From JAAYDY01 sp964500225 (GTDB lineage Bacteria; Planctomycetota; Phycisphaerae; FEN-1346; JAACEH01), in assembly GCA_964500225.1 (NCBI GenBank), contig CAZCOA010000022.1, positions 1 to 45,138 on the forward strand: a stretch of 45,138 nt of DNA, given 5' to 3'. The translations under genes were made by a program, and so were the position numbers. The notes beneath the pieces are model-generated. The model did no database searches and was not told where the DNA came from. It saw only the letters and a list, made by a program, of their open reading frames with translations. Every line of letters starts with the position of its first letter. Within the stretch, counting starts at the first letter, position 1. Below, piece by piece: positions 8,543-17,425 of this stretch.

Positions 8543-8842
8543 TCAGATTCGAGAGCCGGCATCCTTGATTCCGATGTTGACCACGCCGTCGTTATGTTGA
8601 GCGGTCCGGGCCATTCGGGCCACTTCCCGGCGGACAAAGGTTCGGGGTTTTTGCATGCGGCGCTCGGTTTCGATGCGCTGCCTGGCCAGGTACTCCTCGT
8701 AGTGCGTCTGGCTCATGTACCCTGGGCATTTCCTGTGAGTGTTCCACTGCTCTCGCGGATTCTCGAACAATCCGCATTGCGTCCGCAGGTTCAGCTTGCA
8801 CTTGCCGCACTTGCGGATCGGGCGCCTGTTCTTCCTGTCCAT
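8543..8842 (-). CDS. Small Cys-rich protein, probable zinc-binding, unknown function
   Basis: 99 residues, strongly basic. The N-terminal third has four cysteines arranged CGKC...TQC...RKC (C12, C15, about C23 and C39), a likely zinc-binding cluster, surrounded by Arg/Lys. The middle is helical (YEEYLARQRIETERRMQKP). Such small basic zinc proteins often bind nucleic acid, but I do not recognise the family and no function is claimed. AAGGAGGGGCC gives a strong ribosome site before the ATG. It is convergent with nrdJ. Confidence 0.7.
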   Translation of the reverse strand: MDRKNRRPIRKCGKCKLNLRTQCGLFENPREQWNTHRKCPGYMSQTHYEEYLARQRIETERRMQKPRTFVRREVARMARTAQHNDGVVNIGIKDAGSRI

Positions 8843-8845
8843 GGC

Positions 8846-9071
8846 CCCTCCTTAAAGGACACTAGCAGTTGTTCACAAGATTACGACGCCTTGGCTGTGA
8901 ATGATCGTGCTCGCGGCACCTCCTTACGGGATTCCGAGTGTCCCCGCGCCGAATGACAAAGAACTCGCCTGCTACAAGCACTTTACACCCACCTGGGTAC
9001 AGGGTCAAGTGTGGCAGTGCGTTTTGATTCGGCCGCATACTCCGCGGTCCCGTTCGAAAGGGCCTTGCCGC
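8846..9071. other. Intergenic region without recognised genes
   Basis: About 225 bp between divergent genes. I see no convincing minus-strand promoter for the Cys4 gene here; a TAATCT box lacks a proper -35. A short open frame at 8901-9092 has no ribosome site and no recognisable product. Confidence 0.4.
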
Positions 9072-9100
9072 TTGAACCTGCCCAGCCAATAGCCTAGAAT
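9072..9100 (+). promoter_or_regulatory. Sigma-70 promoter of the methyltransferase-ridA operon
   Basis: TTGAAC, 17-bp spacer, TAGAAT; start codon 54 bases past the -10. Confidence 0.65.
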
Positions 9101-9154
9101 CAGCTTATCGGTCGCGTGCGCTATGTGCCAGGGGATGAGCCGGGAGGACCGGGT

Positions 9155-9925
9155 ATGGCGGGACAACCGTCGATTTTCAGCAGTTGCGAGCCGTATTACG
9201 ACTTCATGGTGGACTGGGAGAAGCGGCTGGCAAACGAATCGGCTTTTTTCCAGCGTACTTTTCAGTCGGTGCACGCCCAGAGCGTACTCGACTGCGCCTG
9301 CGGACCGGGACACCACGCCTGCCTGTTTGCGCGTTGGGGGATGCGGGTCAGCGCGTCGGACGTGTCGGAGGAGATGATTCGCAAGGCCCGCCACCTGGCC
9401 GACTCGCAAGGACAGACCGTTGAGTTCGTGCAGACCTCCTACGATGCTCTGACGCATGTCTTTTCGCAGCCCTTCGACGCGGTAGTGTGCACGGGCAACA
9501 GTCTGTCGCTGGCCGGGAAACGGTCGGTGGTCGCTGACGCCATCGGGGAGATGGGCAAGCTCACTCGGCTGCACGGCGTACTCGTCCTCCAGGTGATCAA
9601 CTACGAGTTGTTCCCTCCAGGCAAAAACACCTACGGCGAACCGGTAGCCCGCGAACACCTCGGTCAGAACTACATCTTTTTGAAAAACTTCTGCCGCGCC
9701 GGCACCACGTGCGACATGGACCTGGTCGTCCTCCAGAGCGGCGCCACGGGAACGTGGACCCGTACCGTGTTCAGCGAGCGACTGTTGCTGCTGGACAAGG
9801 CGTTCCTGGTGGGTGTGGCCGAGAAGGCGGGCTTCGGCAAGATCAAGCTTTACGGGGGCTACGGCATGGCCCCGTTCGATCCCCGGACGAGCCAGGACCT
9901 GATTCTGGTTGCCAGAAAAGAGTGA
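9155..9925 (+). CDS. SAM-dependent methyltransferase, class I
   Basis: 256 residues. Rossmann methyltransferase motif I is VLDCACGPGHHACLFA (44-59), followed by an acidic residue in SASDVS (D69) that should hold the SAM ribose, and FDAVVCTGNSLSLAG as motif IV. The pattern resembles the glycine/sarcosine-N-methyltransferase-like and UbiE-like small-molecule enzymes; the substrate cannot be told. The GGGAGG site at 9142-9147 selects ATG 9155 over a GTG 13 codons upstream. Only four bases separate its stop from the ridA-like ATG, so the two are co-transcribed. Confidence 0.85.
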   Translation: MAGQPSIFSSCEPYYDFMVDWEKRLANESAFFQRTFQSVHAQSVLDCACGPGHHACLFARWGMRVSASDVSEEMIRKARHLADSQGQTVEFVQTSYDALTHVFSQPFDAVVCTGNSLSLAGKRSVVADAIGEMGKLTRLHGVLVLQVINYELFPPGKNTYGEPVAREHLGQNYIFLKNFCRAGTTCDMDLVVLQSGATGTWTRTVFSERLLLLDKAFLVGVAEKAGFGKIKLYGGYGMAPFDPRTSQDLILVARKE

Positions 9926-9929
9926 GACG

Positions 9930-10394
9930 ATGAGCATCGAAGATCGGTTATTGGAGTTGGGCTGGAGACTTCCTCCTGCGGCCGGGCCGTTGGGCGCCTA
10001 TGTGCCCGTGGTTCGCACGGGCAACCTGTTGTTCGTCAGCGGACAGTTGCCCCTTCGCGACGGAAAGCTCCGCGTCACCGGCCACGTGGGCGGTCCGGTC
10101 AGCACGTCAGAAGCTCACGAAGAGATGCGTCAGGCGGCCTTCAATGCCCTGGCCATCGTCCGGGCCGAGCTTGGCTCGCTGAACCAGGTGCGCCGCGTGG
10201 TTCGGCTGGTCGGCTACGTGGCCAGTGCGCCTGATTTTACGGAACAGGCTGCCGTCACAAATGCCGCCAGTGAAGTGTTTCTGAAGCTGTTCGGTTCGGA
10301 GCGTGGCAGCCACGCCCGCCTGGCCCTCGGGGCCGCGGCGCTGCCCAAGGGATCCCCCGTCGAGCTGGAGCTCATCGTCGAGGCGGAAAAGTAG
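9930..10394 (+). CDS. RidA (YjgF/YER057c/UK114) family protein
   Basis: 154 residues, slightly longer than RidA (about 128) and nearer the longer Rid subfamilies. Family blocks are FVSGQLPLRDGK, the central QAAFNALAIVRAELGSL and the C-terminal ALPKGSPVELELIVEA. The arginine of HARLAL (R130) lines up, by my recollection of the E. coli protein, with the catalytic arginine that RidA uses to hydrolyse reactive enamine/imine intermediates. Probable role is detoxifying 2-aminoacrylate-type intermediates or a related deaminase reaction in the cytoplasm. Translationally close-coupled to the methyltransferase. Confidence 0.88.
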   Translation: MSIEDRLLELGWRLPPAAGPLGAYVPVVRTGNLLFVSGQLPLRDGKLRVTGHVGGPVSTSEAHEEMRQAAFNALAIVRAELGSLNQVRRVVRLVGYVASAPDFTEQAAVTNAASEVFLKLFGSERGSHARLALGAAALPKGSPVELELIVEAEK

Positions 10395-10461
10395 CGGGCC
10401 GTCGTCTGCCCTTCGAGTTCCGCGGTACGAGGCAGACGCCCGCCCGCGGGGGCGACCGGCG

Positions 10462-10490
10462 TTGACTCCGAACAGACCCTTGCCTACAAT
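10462..10490 (+). promoter_or_regulatory. Sigma-70 promoter of trxA
   Basis: TTGACT, 17-bp spacer, TACAAT; 45 bases from the start codon. Confidence 0.7.
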
Positions 10491-10535
10491 CGGTCAGTCA
10501 GGCGTTCCATTCGCTAACCTTGAGGAGATCGGACC

Positions 10536-10868
10536 ATGGCAGGACAGAATGTGGTGATGCTGACCGATGACAGTTTCGACGCCGAGGTGCTGGAGAGCCA
10601 GATCCCGGTACTCGTCGATTTCTATGCAGATTGGTGTGCCCCGTGCCGCATGATGGGCCCCGTCATTGACGAGTTGGCCGACGAGTACGCGGGCAAGGCC
10701 AAGATTTGCAAGCTCGACACCGATGCACATCGCGACGCACCGTCCCGGTACGGCATCAGCGCCATTCCGACGATCATCCTGTTTGCCAACGGCAACGTGG
10801 CGAAACGGTTCGTCGGAGTAAACAAAAAGGCCGATCTCAAGGCCGCCCTCGACGCAGCAGCGAAGTAG
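10536..10868 (+). CDS. trxA: Thioredoxin
   Basis: 110 residues, the normal size. Active site is WCAPC (33-37), a tolerated variant of WCGPC, preceded by VLVDFYAD; the cis-proline loop is SAIPTIILF. It reduces protein disulfides in the cytoplasm and can supply electrons to ribonucleotide reductase, whose gene lies about 2 kb away. Single-gene unit: clear promoter upstream, stem-loop after the stop. Confidence 0.95.
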   Translation: MAGQNVVMLTDDSFDAEVLESQIPVLVDFYADWCAPCRMMGPVIDELADEYAGKAKICKLDTDAHRDAPSRYGISAIPTIILFANGNVAKRFVGVNKKADLKAALDAAAK

Positions 10869-10890
10869 CACTCTGCCGCCTGAAGGCTCT

Positions 10891-10925
10891 CAGGGCGCCG
10901 TCCGCCGCGAGCGGGCGACGCCCTG
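10891..10925 (+). terminator. Stem-loop terminator of trxA
   Basis: CAGGGCG pairs with CGCCCTG around an inner GTCCGC/GCGGGC stem. It is followed by GTCGTTTG, a poor T-run, so a moderate terminator. Confidence 0.5.
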
Positions 10926-10979
10926 GTCGTTTGATGCCCGAGCGATGGCGGCGGCTACGTCTCCAGAGTGTTACGCCTG

Positions 10980-10996
10980 CGGCTGCGACGCAGCCG
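10980..10996. repeat. Short GC-rich palindrome between trxA and trpC
   Basis: CGGCTGCGACGCAGCCG is an inverted repeat of 8 bp with one central base. It lies between convergent genes and may help to end trpC transcription. Confidence 0.4.
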
Positions 10997-11034
10997 TCGC
11001 ATGGGCGGGCACCAAGTGTCCACCAAACGCGGCT

Positions 11035-11835
11035 TCACCGGGCGGCCTTGAATCGCGCCACCAACTCCGACTTGTCGCCCGCCCTCATCAGGCTCTCGCC
11101 GACGAGAATGGCCTGAACCCCTGCCGCCAGGAGCCGAGACACGTCGCGGTCGCTCGTAATGCCGCTCTCGGCGACAAGAACGGCCCCCTTGGGTACGTAG
11201 CGGGCCAGCCGTTCGGTGGTTCCCAGGTCCACGGTGAAGGTTTTCAGGTCACGGTTGTTGATGCCCAGTAGTATCGCCCCGGCGTCCACGGATCGGCCCA
11301 GGGCCTCCTCGTCGTGGGATTCGACGAGCGGCTCCATGCCTAGCTCGCGACCGAGCCCGATCAGGTCGGTCAGAAGTGACGCCTCCAGGGCGTCGGAAAT
11401 CAACAGGAACGTATCGGCCCGCCACGCCCTGGTCTCCCAGACCTGGTATGGCGACACGATGAAATCCTTTCGCATCACCGGCACCGGCGACACGGATTTC
11501 ACCTGTGCGAGGTACTCCAACTTGCCGCCAAAGTACCGCTCGTTGGTCAAAACGCTGATGGCGTCGGCGCCGGCGGCGACATACTGGGCGGCAACGTCTC
11601 GCGGGTCGAACTCGGCCACGATATCTCCCGCGGACGGGCTGCGCCGCTTGATCTCCGCAATCAGCCGGACCGGTCCTCCCTTCTCGCGACGCAATGACGA
11701 GGCCATGGCTGCCGCGGCCGGGCAATCCGCCACCCGGCCCTTGAGCTCGTCCAACGGCACACGCGACTCGGCGGCCGCCAACTCTTGACGCTTATGTCTC
11801 AAGATCTGGTTCAGAATGTCGGGCAAATCACTCAT
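11035..11835 (-). CDS. trpC: Indole-3-glycerol phosphate synthase
   Basis: 266 residues, TIM barrel. Family motifs in order: LIAEIKRRSPSAGDI (catalytic lysine), ISVLTNERYFGG, VMRKDFIVSPYQV, EPLVESHDEEAL, GINNRDLKTF and VLVAESGIT. Converts carboxyphenylaminodeoxyribulose phosphate to indole-3-glycerol phosphate in tryptophan synthesis. No other trp gene is in the window, so the pathway genes are scattered. The start is ATG 11835, where the family begins; the open frame continues well upstream through unrelated sequence. It is divergent from yjbQ; a weak minus-strand TTGCGG-17-GATGAT at 11881-11909 could serve it. Confidence 0.95.
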   Translation of the reverse strand: MSDLPDILNQILRHKRQELAAAESRVPLDELKGRVADCPAAAAMASSLRREKGGPVRLIAEIKRRSPSAGDIVAEFDPRDVAAQYVAAGADAISVLTNERYFGGKLEYLAQVKSVSPVPVMRKDFIVSPYQVWETRAWRADTFLLISDALEASLLTDLIGLGRELGMEPLVESHDEEALGRSVDAGAILLGINNRDLKTFTVDLGTTERLARYVPKGAVLVAESGITSDRDVSRLLAAGVQAILVGESLMRAGDKSELVARFKAAR

Positions 11836-11855
11836 GGATCCCCTCGGAAAAAACC

Positions 11856-11885
11856 TTGCCCCCTGCCCCGCTCGCACACTATCAT
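11856..11885 (+). promoter_or_regulatory. Promoter of the yjbQ-CPBP pair
   Basis: TTGCCC, 18-bp spacer, TATCAT; 34 bases before the start codon. Confidence 0.45.
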
Positions 11886-11919
11886 CGCGGCCGTAACAGC
11901 ATACCGCAAGGAGCACGGA

Positions 11920-12330
11920 ATGCAAACGTTCCCCGTTCGTACTACTCGCCGCGAGCAGTTGATCGACATCACCGAACAGATTGCCGGTGCTCTTCGCGGA
12001 GGACCGGCCGAAGGCGTCTGCATCGTCTTCGTGCCTCACACGACGGCTGCCGTGACTATCAACGAAAACGCTGATCCGAGTGTCGCGGCCGACATGCTGG
12101 CGAAGATGTCGCGCATGGTTCCCCGCGACGACGATTACACCCATGCCGAAGGCAACAGCGATGCCCACATCAAGGCTTCGCTCGTCGGCTCCAGCGTCAC
12201 GGTTCCGATCTCCGGCGGCCGGTTGGCCCTGGGCACATGGCAGGGCATCTACTTTTGTGAGTTCGACGGCCCGCGGACGCGCACTGTGCATGTTCAGGTC
12301 GTGGGTGATAGGCAGACCCCATGTCACTGA
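11920..12330 (+). CDS. yjbQ: YjbQ/UPF0047 family protein (secondary thiamine-phosphate synthase type)
   Basis: 136 residues. Family motifs are plain: HTTAAVTINENADP, then HAEGNSDAHIKASLVGSS with its metal-ligand histidines, then LGTWQGIYFCEFDGPRTRTV. Members have weak thiamine-phosphate synthase activity, but the physiological role of the family is unsettled. AAGGAG at 11908-11913 selects ATG 11920. Its stop overlaps the start of the downstream CPBP protease by 10 bases, which suggests translational coupling. Confidence 0.9.
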   Translation: MQTFPVRTTRREQLIDITEQIAGALRGGPAEGVCIVFVPHTTAAVTINENADPSVAADMLAKMSRMVPRDDDYTHAEGNSDAHIKASLVGSSVTVPISGGRLALGTWQGIYFCEFDGPRTRTVHVQVVGDRQTPCH

Positions 12331-13214
12331 CCGAACTCTTTGATTTCGAGATTCCAGCTCACGTGGTGAGCCTTCTTCTGGCACTCGGCGGCCTGCCGCT
12401 GCTGGTAGCGACGCTGCGAGGCCTGAGAACACAGGGTCTGGGACTACCGGAGAGCGGAGCATGGCCCGCCGTCGGCTGGGGTCGCGAACAAGGCGGATTG
12501 ATCTTTGTCCTGATCGTGTTTGTCCTCCAGAATGTGCTGCACATCATTTTGGGCGGCCTCGCAGCATGGCTTACGGGCCCCGAGGGACACTTTCCCCTGT
12601 CCGAAGGTAGTCGCACGGCCGCACTGAGCCTGGTCACCGTCGCCCACTGGACGATCGTCTGCGGGCTCATTCTCAGGTGGCTCATCGCAACCGGGAGGGC
12701 TCGGGTCGAGATGTTCGGCCTGACGCGACGGCGTTGGGCCCGGTCCGCCGGGCGAGGCGTGGTGCTGCTTCTAGCCGCCGAGCCGCTGATTATCGCGACC
12801 CTGCTGGCCGGCACCGCACTGCACACATGGATTGTCGAGGAGCCGCCGCCGATCCATCCCGTTCTTCAGTCCCTGGGCGAACGCCCGCAGACAGTGCACA
12901 TCGTCGTGCTCTTCCTCACCGCCGGGGTGCTCATCCCGTTCTTCGAGGAGCTCTTCTTCCGCGGCATCCTTCAGACAACACTCATGCGTCTCGGCAGCGC
13001 CCCAGCGGCCATCACCATCGCCAGTGTCCTGTTTGGTCTGGTACACATGGGGATACCGACCAGCGTGCTTCCCCTGACGATCCTCGGATGGGCGTTGGGA
13101 TATGCGTTTTACCGCACGGGCAATCTCGCATCGTGCGTCGTGATGCACAGCCTGTTCAACCTCATCAGCTTGAGCATGGCCGTCCTGCCGCACATGGCGG
13201 GTCGCGCGGCGTAG
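12321..13214 (+). CDS. CPBP-family intramembrane metalloprotease
   Basis: 297 residues, about eight membrane helices. The ABI/CAAX-protease motifs are complete: FFEELFFRG (E209, E210, R214), FGLVHMG (H242) and HSLFN (H276, N280), forming the glutamate/histidine zinc-type active site inside the membrane. Homologues trim prenylated or membrane-bound proteins, and some confer bacteriocin self-immunity; the target here is unknown. The start overlaps the end of yjbQ. Confidence 0.9.
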   Translation: MSLTELFDFEIPAHVVSLLLALGGLPLLVATLRGLRTQGLGLPESGAWPAVGWGREQGGLIFVLIVFVLQNVLHIILGGLAAWLTGPEGHFPLSEGSRTAALSLVTVAHWTIVCGLILRWLIATGRARVEMFGLTRRRWARSAGRGVVLLLAAEPLIIATLLAGTALHTWIVEEPPPIHPVLQSLGERPQTVHIVVLFLTAGVLIPFFEELFFRGILQTTLMRLGSAPAAITIASVLFGLVHMGIPTSVLPLTILGWALGYAFYRTGNLASCVVMHSLFNLISLSMAVLPHMAGRAA

Positions 13215-13230
13215 GCTCAGCGACCACGGG

Positions 13231-13260
13231 AAAAGCCACGGCCGGGCGATGCCGGCCGTG
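13231..13260 (-). terminator. Hairpin terminator between convergent genes
   Basis: CACGGCCGG pairs with CCGGCCGTG around a six-base loop. Reading the minus strand it is followed by GGCTTTTCCC, a short T-run, so it mainly serves the secreted-protein gene; it may also stop the CPBP gene from the other side. Confidence 0.55.
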
Positions 13261-13299
13261 TCGCACTTGGCACGGAATCGCAGCACAGGCGCGTCGGGC

Positions 13300-15276
13300 T
13301 TATGTCGCCGACGGAGGCGCAGTCTCGCTGCTGCCGGGCTCAGGAGTCGGACCTGGCGCAGGAGCGGGGGCGGGCTCGGGTGTGCCCGTGGGCGGCTGCG
13401 TGGTCTCCTCCTCGGTCGGCTCCGGAGCAGGCATCGGTTCGGGAGTGGGCCCCGGCTCGGGCATCGACGGCGGCAGGAAACGCTCGGCAAAGGCCACGGC
13501 CTTGTTCAACTGGTCGTAGCCGAGGCCGGTATCAAGGCGAATCCGTCCCTTGTCCAGCCCCAGCACGAGCCCGACCACTCCCTGATCGCTGATCGCCTTG
13601 CGGTCCTCCTCGTCGAACACCACAGGTTTGCGCGACGCCCCGCCCGATGGGCCGGCCAGCACAAGCGAACGCCCGAGCATGGCCGGAAGGCTCATGTACA
13701 TTTCCACGTTCCGCACAGCGGGCAGCGAATGCCGCACGTCGTCCATCTGCTTCGGCGGCGTGGCGGTCTTCTCGTCGAGGGCCATGTCGATAGCCGCCCT
13801 CAGGAGCGTTTGATCGCTGCCGCAGGAAACAATCGCGCGGTCCTTCAGATACGCCAGGCGGTACACGTAGCCGTCGGGCCCATACACCTGCCTGGCCCGC
13901 TCCTCGAACAGCTCCTTGAAGCGTTTCTTGTCGAACTCGATCTTCGGCTCCAGCAGCGATATCTTGACTCCTCGATACTCCTCCACGGCCGGCTTGTACT
14001 GAAGAATCACGCGCGTGCCTGCCTGGTCGCCCACCTTGAGCAACGTGCCAAAGAAATCCTGGACCGCATCGTTGAACATATCGGGGTCCTTGATTCGCAT
14101 GATCGTCACGTTGGCCTCGGTGGCGCCGCTGGCCGGGTCGGGCAGGCTCGTCATCATCTCGAACTGGCCGGTGAACTGGTCGGCCATCTGACTGACGGCG
14201 TCCATCAGTGCCTCTCGCGTGTCCGGTTGCACTTTGCGTCTGGCCTGCGGCGAATTCTGAATGACAAAATCCGTCACCGTCGTTAGGGCCACCTTCAGCA
14301 TGTCGGGATTCACCTGGATACCGCTGACGGAGATGTGGGGCCGATCGAGCGGCAGATCGGCCACCAGCGAGCCGCCGCTGCCCCCCATGTCGAGAAGGTT
14401 GCGATAGATGGATCCGTCCTCGGCAAACCGGCACAGGGCGGAGACTGCCACGTCGTCGGCGCCCATGCGAATGCCCAGGTCGAACGAATCGATCTGTTCC
14501 AGGAGTTCGTCGATCGCGCCCAGATACGTCAAGAGCATGTCGCTGTAGGCGTACAACGTCGGGTCGCCCATGACCTTGGTGGCCATCGAGCGGCGGAACC
14601 GGTCGGATGCCTCGCGGCGGCTTTCCAAGGTTCGTCGCATGTCCACGTGGATGAACAGATCGCTCTGCCCAAGGACTTGGCGCTGCTCTTCGGTCAATCG
14701 CTGGGCGATGCCGGAGGCGCCGTCGCGGATGTCGCGGCACGTGCGCAGCGACTCGGAGAAGAGGACGTACCCGTTACGATGAATGAAGAATCGCGGCACG
14801 CGCGTCTCGGTCATCTGGTACAGGCCTTCCTCGACTTCGTCCGCGGCATTGTATTCGAGGAACTGTTCGAGCCCGGCCACCGGGACCATGAAAACGGCGT
14901 TGCGCCCACGGTAGGCCACCGGGTCCAGGTATGCAATGCCCATGGCGCCTCGTTGGGCCACGCCGCCGCGGACGCCCACTTTCACACTGATCATGTCGGT
15001 AATGGAACTGTCCTGGATGGGCAGCCGCAACCCGGTCTTCTGCTCAAACAGAACGCTCTTGGCCGCCACATCGCCCAGGTCGGACAGCACCAGGAACGTG
15101 GTCGTGCAGTCGGGCATGGCAGCCAGCAGGTCGGCCGCGGAACGGGCCTGTCCGGCGGGTGGGGTTCCCGCGGCGCCGCCGGTCTCACTGGTCGGCCCGC
15201 TGGGCTCAGCCTGCCCCCAGACGGCCCCTGCTACAACAACGATCAAGCCCATGGTCCAGATTCGAATACGGTTCAT
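13300..15276 (-). CDS. Large secreted protein of unknown function with Pro/Glu-rich tail
   Basis: About 658 residues. N-terminal signal peptide (MNRIRIWTMGLIVVVAGAVWGQA, cleavage likely after GQA), so it is exported. The long middle part is mixed alpha/beta, and contains no catalytic motif I recognise. The last ~55 residues are low-complexity PEP/PTP repeats like a wall- or membrane-spanning linker. ATG 15276 begins the signal peptide and has GAGGTG before it. It follows dppF by 42 bp in the same direction with no visible promoter, so it may be the last gene of the transporter operon; no functional link can be seen. Confidence 0.75.
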   Translation of the reverse strand: MNRIRIWTMGLIVVVAGAVWGQAEPSGPTSETGGAAGTPPAGQARSAADLLAAMPDCTTTFLVLSDLGDVAAKSVLFEQKTGLRLPIQDSSITDMISVKVGVRGGVAQRGAMGIAYLDPVAYRGRNAVFMVPVAGLEQFLEYNAADEVEEGLYQMTETRVPRFFIHRNGYVLFSESLRTCRDIRDGASGIAQRLTEEQRQVLGQSDLFIHVDMRRTLESRREASDRFRRSMATKVMGDPTLYAYSDMLLTYLGAIDELLEQIDSFDLGIRMGADDVAVSALCRFAEDGSIYRNLLDMGGSGGSLVADLPLDRPHISVSGIQVNPDMLKVALTTVTDFVIQNSPQARRKVQPDTREALMDAVSQMADQFTGQFEMMTSLPDPASGATEANVTIMRIKDPDMFNDAVQDFFGTLLKVGDQAGTRVILQYKPAVEEYRGVKISLLEPKIEFDKKRFKELFEERARQVYGPDGYVYRLAYLKDRAIVSCGSDQTLLRAAIDMALDEKTATPPKQMDDVRHSLPAVRNVEMYMSLPAMLGRSLVLAGPSGGASRKPVVFDEEDRKAISDQGVVGLVLGLDKGRIRLDTGLGYDQLNKAVAFAERFLPPSMPEPGPTPEPMPAPEPTEEETTQPPTGTPEPAPAPAPGPTPEPGSSETAPPSAT

Positions 15277-15318
15277 GTCGCACCTCAGGGTCACGAGGGT
15301 CGAAACAGGTCGCCCGTC

Positions 15319-16338
15319 TCAGTCGTACAGATGACATGCCGCCACGTGGTCGGCCCGACCGTCCACCGGCTTCAGTATCGGCGTTTCTATCGAACAGCGG
15401 TCAAACGCTTTCGGACACCGCGGATGAAATGCGCATCCCGATGGCGGATGGATCGGGCTTGGCGGCTCGCCCTCCCGCATGTCGAGGAACCTCTGCCTCT
15501 GTTTCGGGTCCGGCAGCGGAATCGCACTCATCAGACACCATGTGTACGGATGCCTGGCGTTGCCGTACAACACGTCGCTGGGCGCTTTCTCGACGATGCG
15601 CCCCAGGTACATGACGGCCACTTCATCGGCAATATGCGCCACCACCGACAGGTCGTGGGCAATGAACAGATACGTCAATCGCAGCTCGGCCTGAAGGTCC
15701 TCCAACAGGTTGAGAATCTGGGCCTGAATACTGACGTCCAGGGCACTGACGGGCTCGTCACACACGATCAGCCGCGGGCGAAGGGCCAGTGCCCGGGCAA
15801 TGCCGATGCGCTGCCGCTGGCCGCCGCTGAACTCGTGCGGGTACCGATTCATATAATCGGGCGTCAGCCCCACCCGTCTTAACAAGTCTGCGACGATCTC
15901 CTGCCGCTCAGATCCCGAGGCCAGGCCGTGAACCGTCAGAGCTTCACCAACGATGCTGCCGACAGTCATTCGCGGGTTCAACGACCCGTAGGGGTCCTGG
16001 AAGATGATCTGCATGTGGCGGCGCATCCGGCGGAGCTCGGATTCCGACAGGGCAAACACGTCCTGGCCATCCAACAGCACCTGCCCGGCCGTCGCTGGAA
16101 TGAGCCGCAGGATCGTCCGCCCCGTCGTGGTCTTGCCGCATCCGCTCTCCCCAACGAGGCCGAGCGTCCGTCCCTGGGCAATCGAAAACGAAACGTCGTC
16201 AACGGCTTTGACGTATCCGATCGTACCACCGAAAAGCCCGCGACGCACGGGAAAATGCGTCTTCAGATTCTCCACAACCAATAAGGCAGAAGTTGAGGCA
16301 GGCCTGATCGGAACAGGCCCGGACTGCACGGCTGTCAT
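15319..16338 (-). CDS. dppF: Oligopeptide/dipeptide ABC transporter ATP-binding protein, DppF/OppF type
   Basis: 339 residues. Walker A GESGCGKT (63-70), Q-loop IIFQDPYGSLNP, signature FSGGQ (170-174), Walker B LIVCDE (190-195) and H-loop AHDL are all present, so it should hydrolyse ATP. The C-terminal oligopeptide-transporter extension has the GCAFHPRCP cysteine motif. It pairs with DppD beneath the permeases on the inner face of the membrane. Start overlaps the DppD stop by 4 bases (ATGA), so translation is coupled. Confidence 0.95.
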   Translation of the reverse strand: MTAVQSGPVPIRPASTSALLVVENLKTHFPVRRGLFGGTIGYVKAVDDVSFSIAQGRTLGLVGESGCGKTTTGRTILRLIPATAGQVLLDGQDVFALSESELRRMRRHMQIIFQDPYGSLNPRMTVGSIVGEALTVHGLASGSERQEIVADLLRRVGLTPDYMNRYPHEFSGGQRQRIGIARALALRPRLIVCDEPVSALDVSIQAQILNLLEDLQAELRLTYLFIAHDLSVVAHIADEVAVMYLGRIVEKAPSDVLYGNARHPYTWCLMSAIPLPDPKQRQRFLDMREGEPPSPIHPPSGCAFHPRCPKAFDRCSIETPILKPVDGRADHVAACHLYD

Positions 16339-17417
16339 CGGATCTCCTCCTGGGGCAGGCTCACCGGAGTGCTGACGGCCCGCTCAAATGGCAGGGTCCC
16401 CTCGGCCCGGGCCTTCCAGCAACGCACCCAATGCCCTGTGCGCAGTTCCTGCAACTGCGGCACGCTCGCAGCGCAGGAGACATCGGCAATCGGACATCGC
16501 GGATGGAACGCGCACCCCGACGGAATCCGCGCCGGCGTCGGCACTCTGCCGGGAATGACTTTCAGGCGTTTGCCTCTCTCGTGCATGCTCGGCAAGCTCT
16601 CGAACAGACCGACCGTGTACGGGTGCAACGGCCGGTCGAACAACTCGTCCACATCGGCGAATTCCACGATGCGGCCGGCGTACATCACGGCCACCCGATG
16701 AGCATTCTGAGCCACCACACCCAGGTCGTGCGTGATCAGGATCACGCTCATCCGCAGTTCCCGCTGGAGGCGGTTCAGAAGCTTCAGAATCTGGGCCTGG
16801 ATCGTCACGTCCAGGGCGGTCGTCGGCTCGTCGGCAATCAGGATGGATGGATTGCAGATCAAGGCCATGGCGATCATGACGCGTTGCCGCATGCCGCCCG
16901 AAAGCTGGTGTGGATACTCCTCGACGCGATGCTCGGCCGCCGGTATGCCCACCAGACGAAGCATCTCGACCGTCCGCTCGTAGATCTGCTCGGGCGCCAT
17001 CCGCTCGTGGACTTCGAGGACTTCGGCGATCTGGCGGCCCACGGTGAAGACCGGATTGAGGCTCGTCATCGGCTCCTGGAAGATCATGGCGATCTCCTTG
17101 CCGCGGATACGTCGCACCTCTTCCTCGGACATCTGCAACATGTCGCGTCCCTTGTAGAGGATCTGCCCGGCAGCGATCCGTCCGGGCGGAGGGACGAGGC
17201 GAAGGATCGACAGCGATGTGACACTCTTGCCGCAACCACTCTCGCCGACCAGGGCCAGTGTTTCGCCGCGCCGCACATCGAAACTGACGCCCCCCACTGC
17301 CCGTGCAAGACCCTCCTCGGTTCGGAAGACTGTTTCCAGATCGCGGACACTGAGAATCGTCTCGTCGACATCCTCGGCGGATCGGACTTCCTCGATCACT
17401 CCGGGCGGTATGCTCAT
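16335..17417 (-). CDS. dppD: Oligopeptide/dipeptide ABC transporter ATP-binding protein, DppD/OppD type
   Basis: 360 residues. Walker A GESGCGKS (58-65), Q-loop MIFQEPMTSLNP, signature LSGGM (172-176), Walker B LIADE and H230. Cysteines at 302, 308, 315 and 333 in the C-terminal extension match the four-cysteine pattern that holds an iron-sulfur cluster in some DppD proteins (family knowledge). Second ATPase of the importer; 8 bp from the DppC gene upstream. Confidence 0.95.
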   Translation of the reverse strand: MSIPPGVIEEVRSAEDVDETILSVRDLETVFRTEEGLARAVGGVSFDVRRGETLALVGESGCGKSVTSLSILRLVPPPGRIAAGQILYKGRDMLQMSEEEVRRIRGKEIAMIFQEPMTSLNPVFTVGRQIAEVLEVHERMAPEQIYERTVEMLRLVGIPAAEHRVEEYPHQLSGGMRQRVMIAMALICNPSILIADEPTTALDVTIQAQILKLLNRLQRELRMSVILITHDLGVVAQNAHRVAVMYAGRIVEFADVDELFDRPLHPYTVGLFESLPSMHERGKRLKVIPGRVPTPARIPSGCAFHPRCPIADVSCAASVPQLQELRTGHWVRCWKARAEGTLPFERAVSTPVSLPQEEIR

Positions 17418-17425
17418 AGCGGCCC

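Noticed and set aside
8901..9092. 63-codon plus-strand open frame before the methyltransferase
   Set aside because: No ribosome site, no recognisable product, and it overlaps the methyltransferase promoter region.
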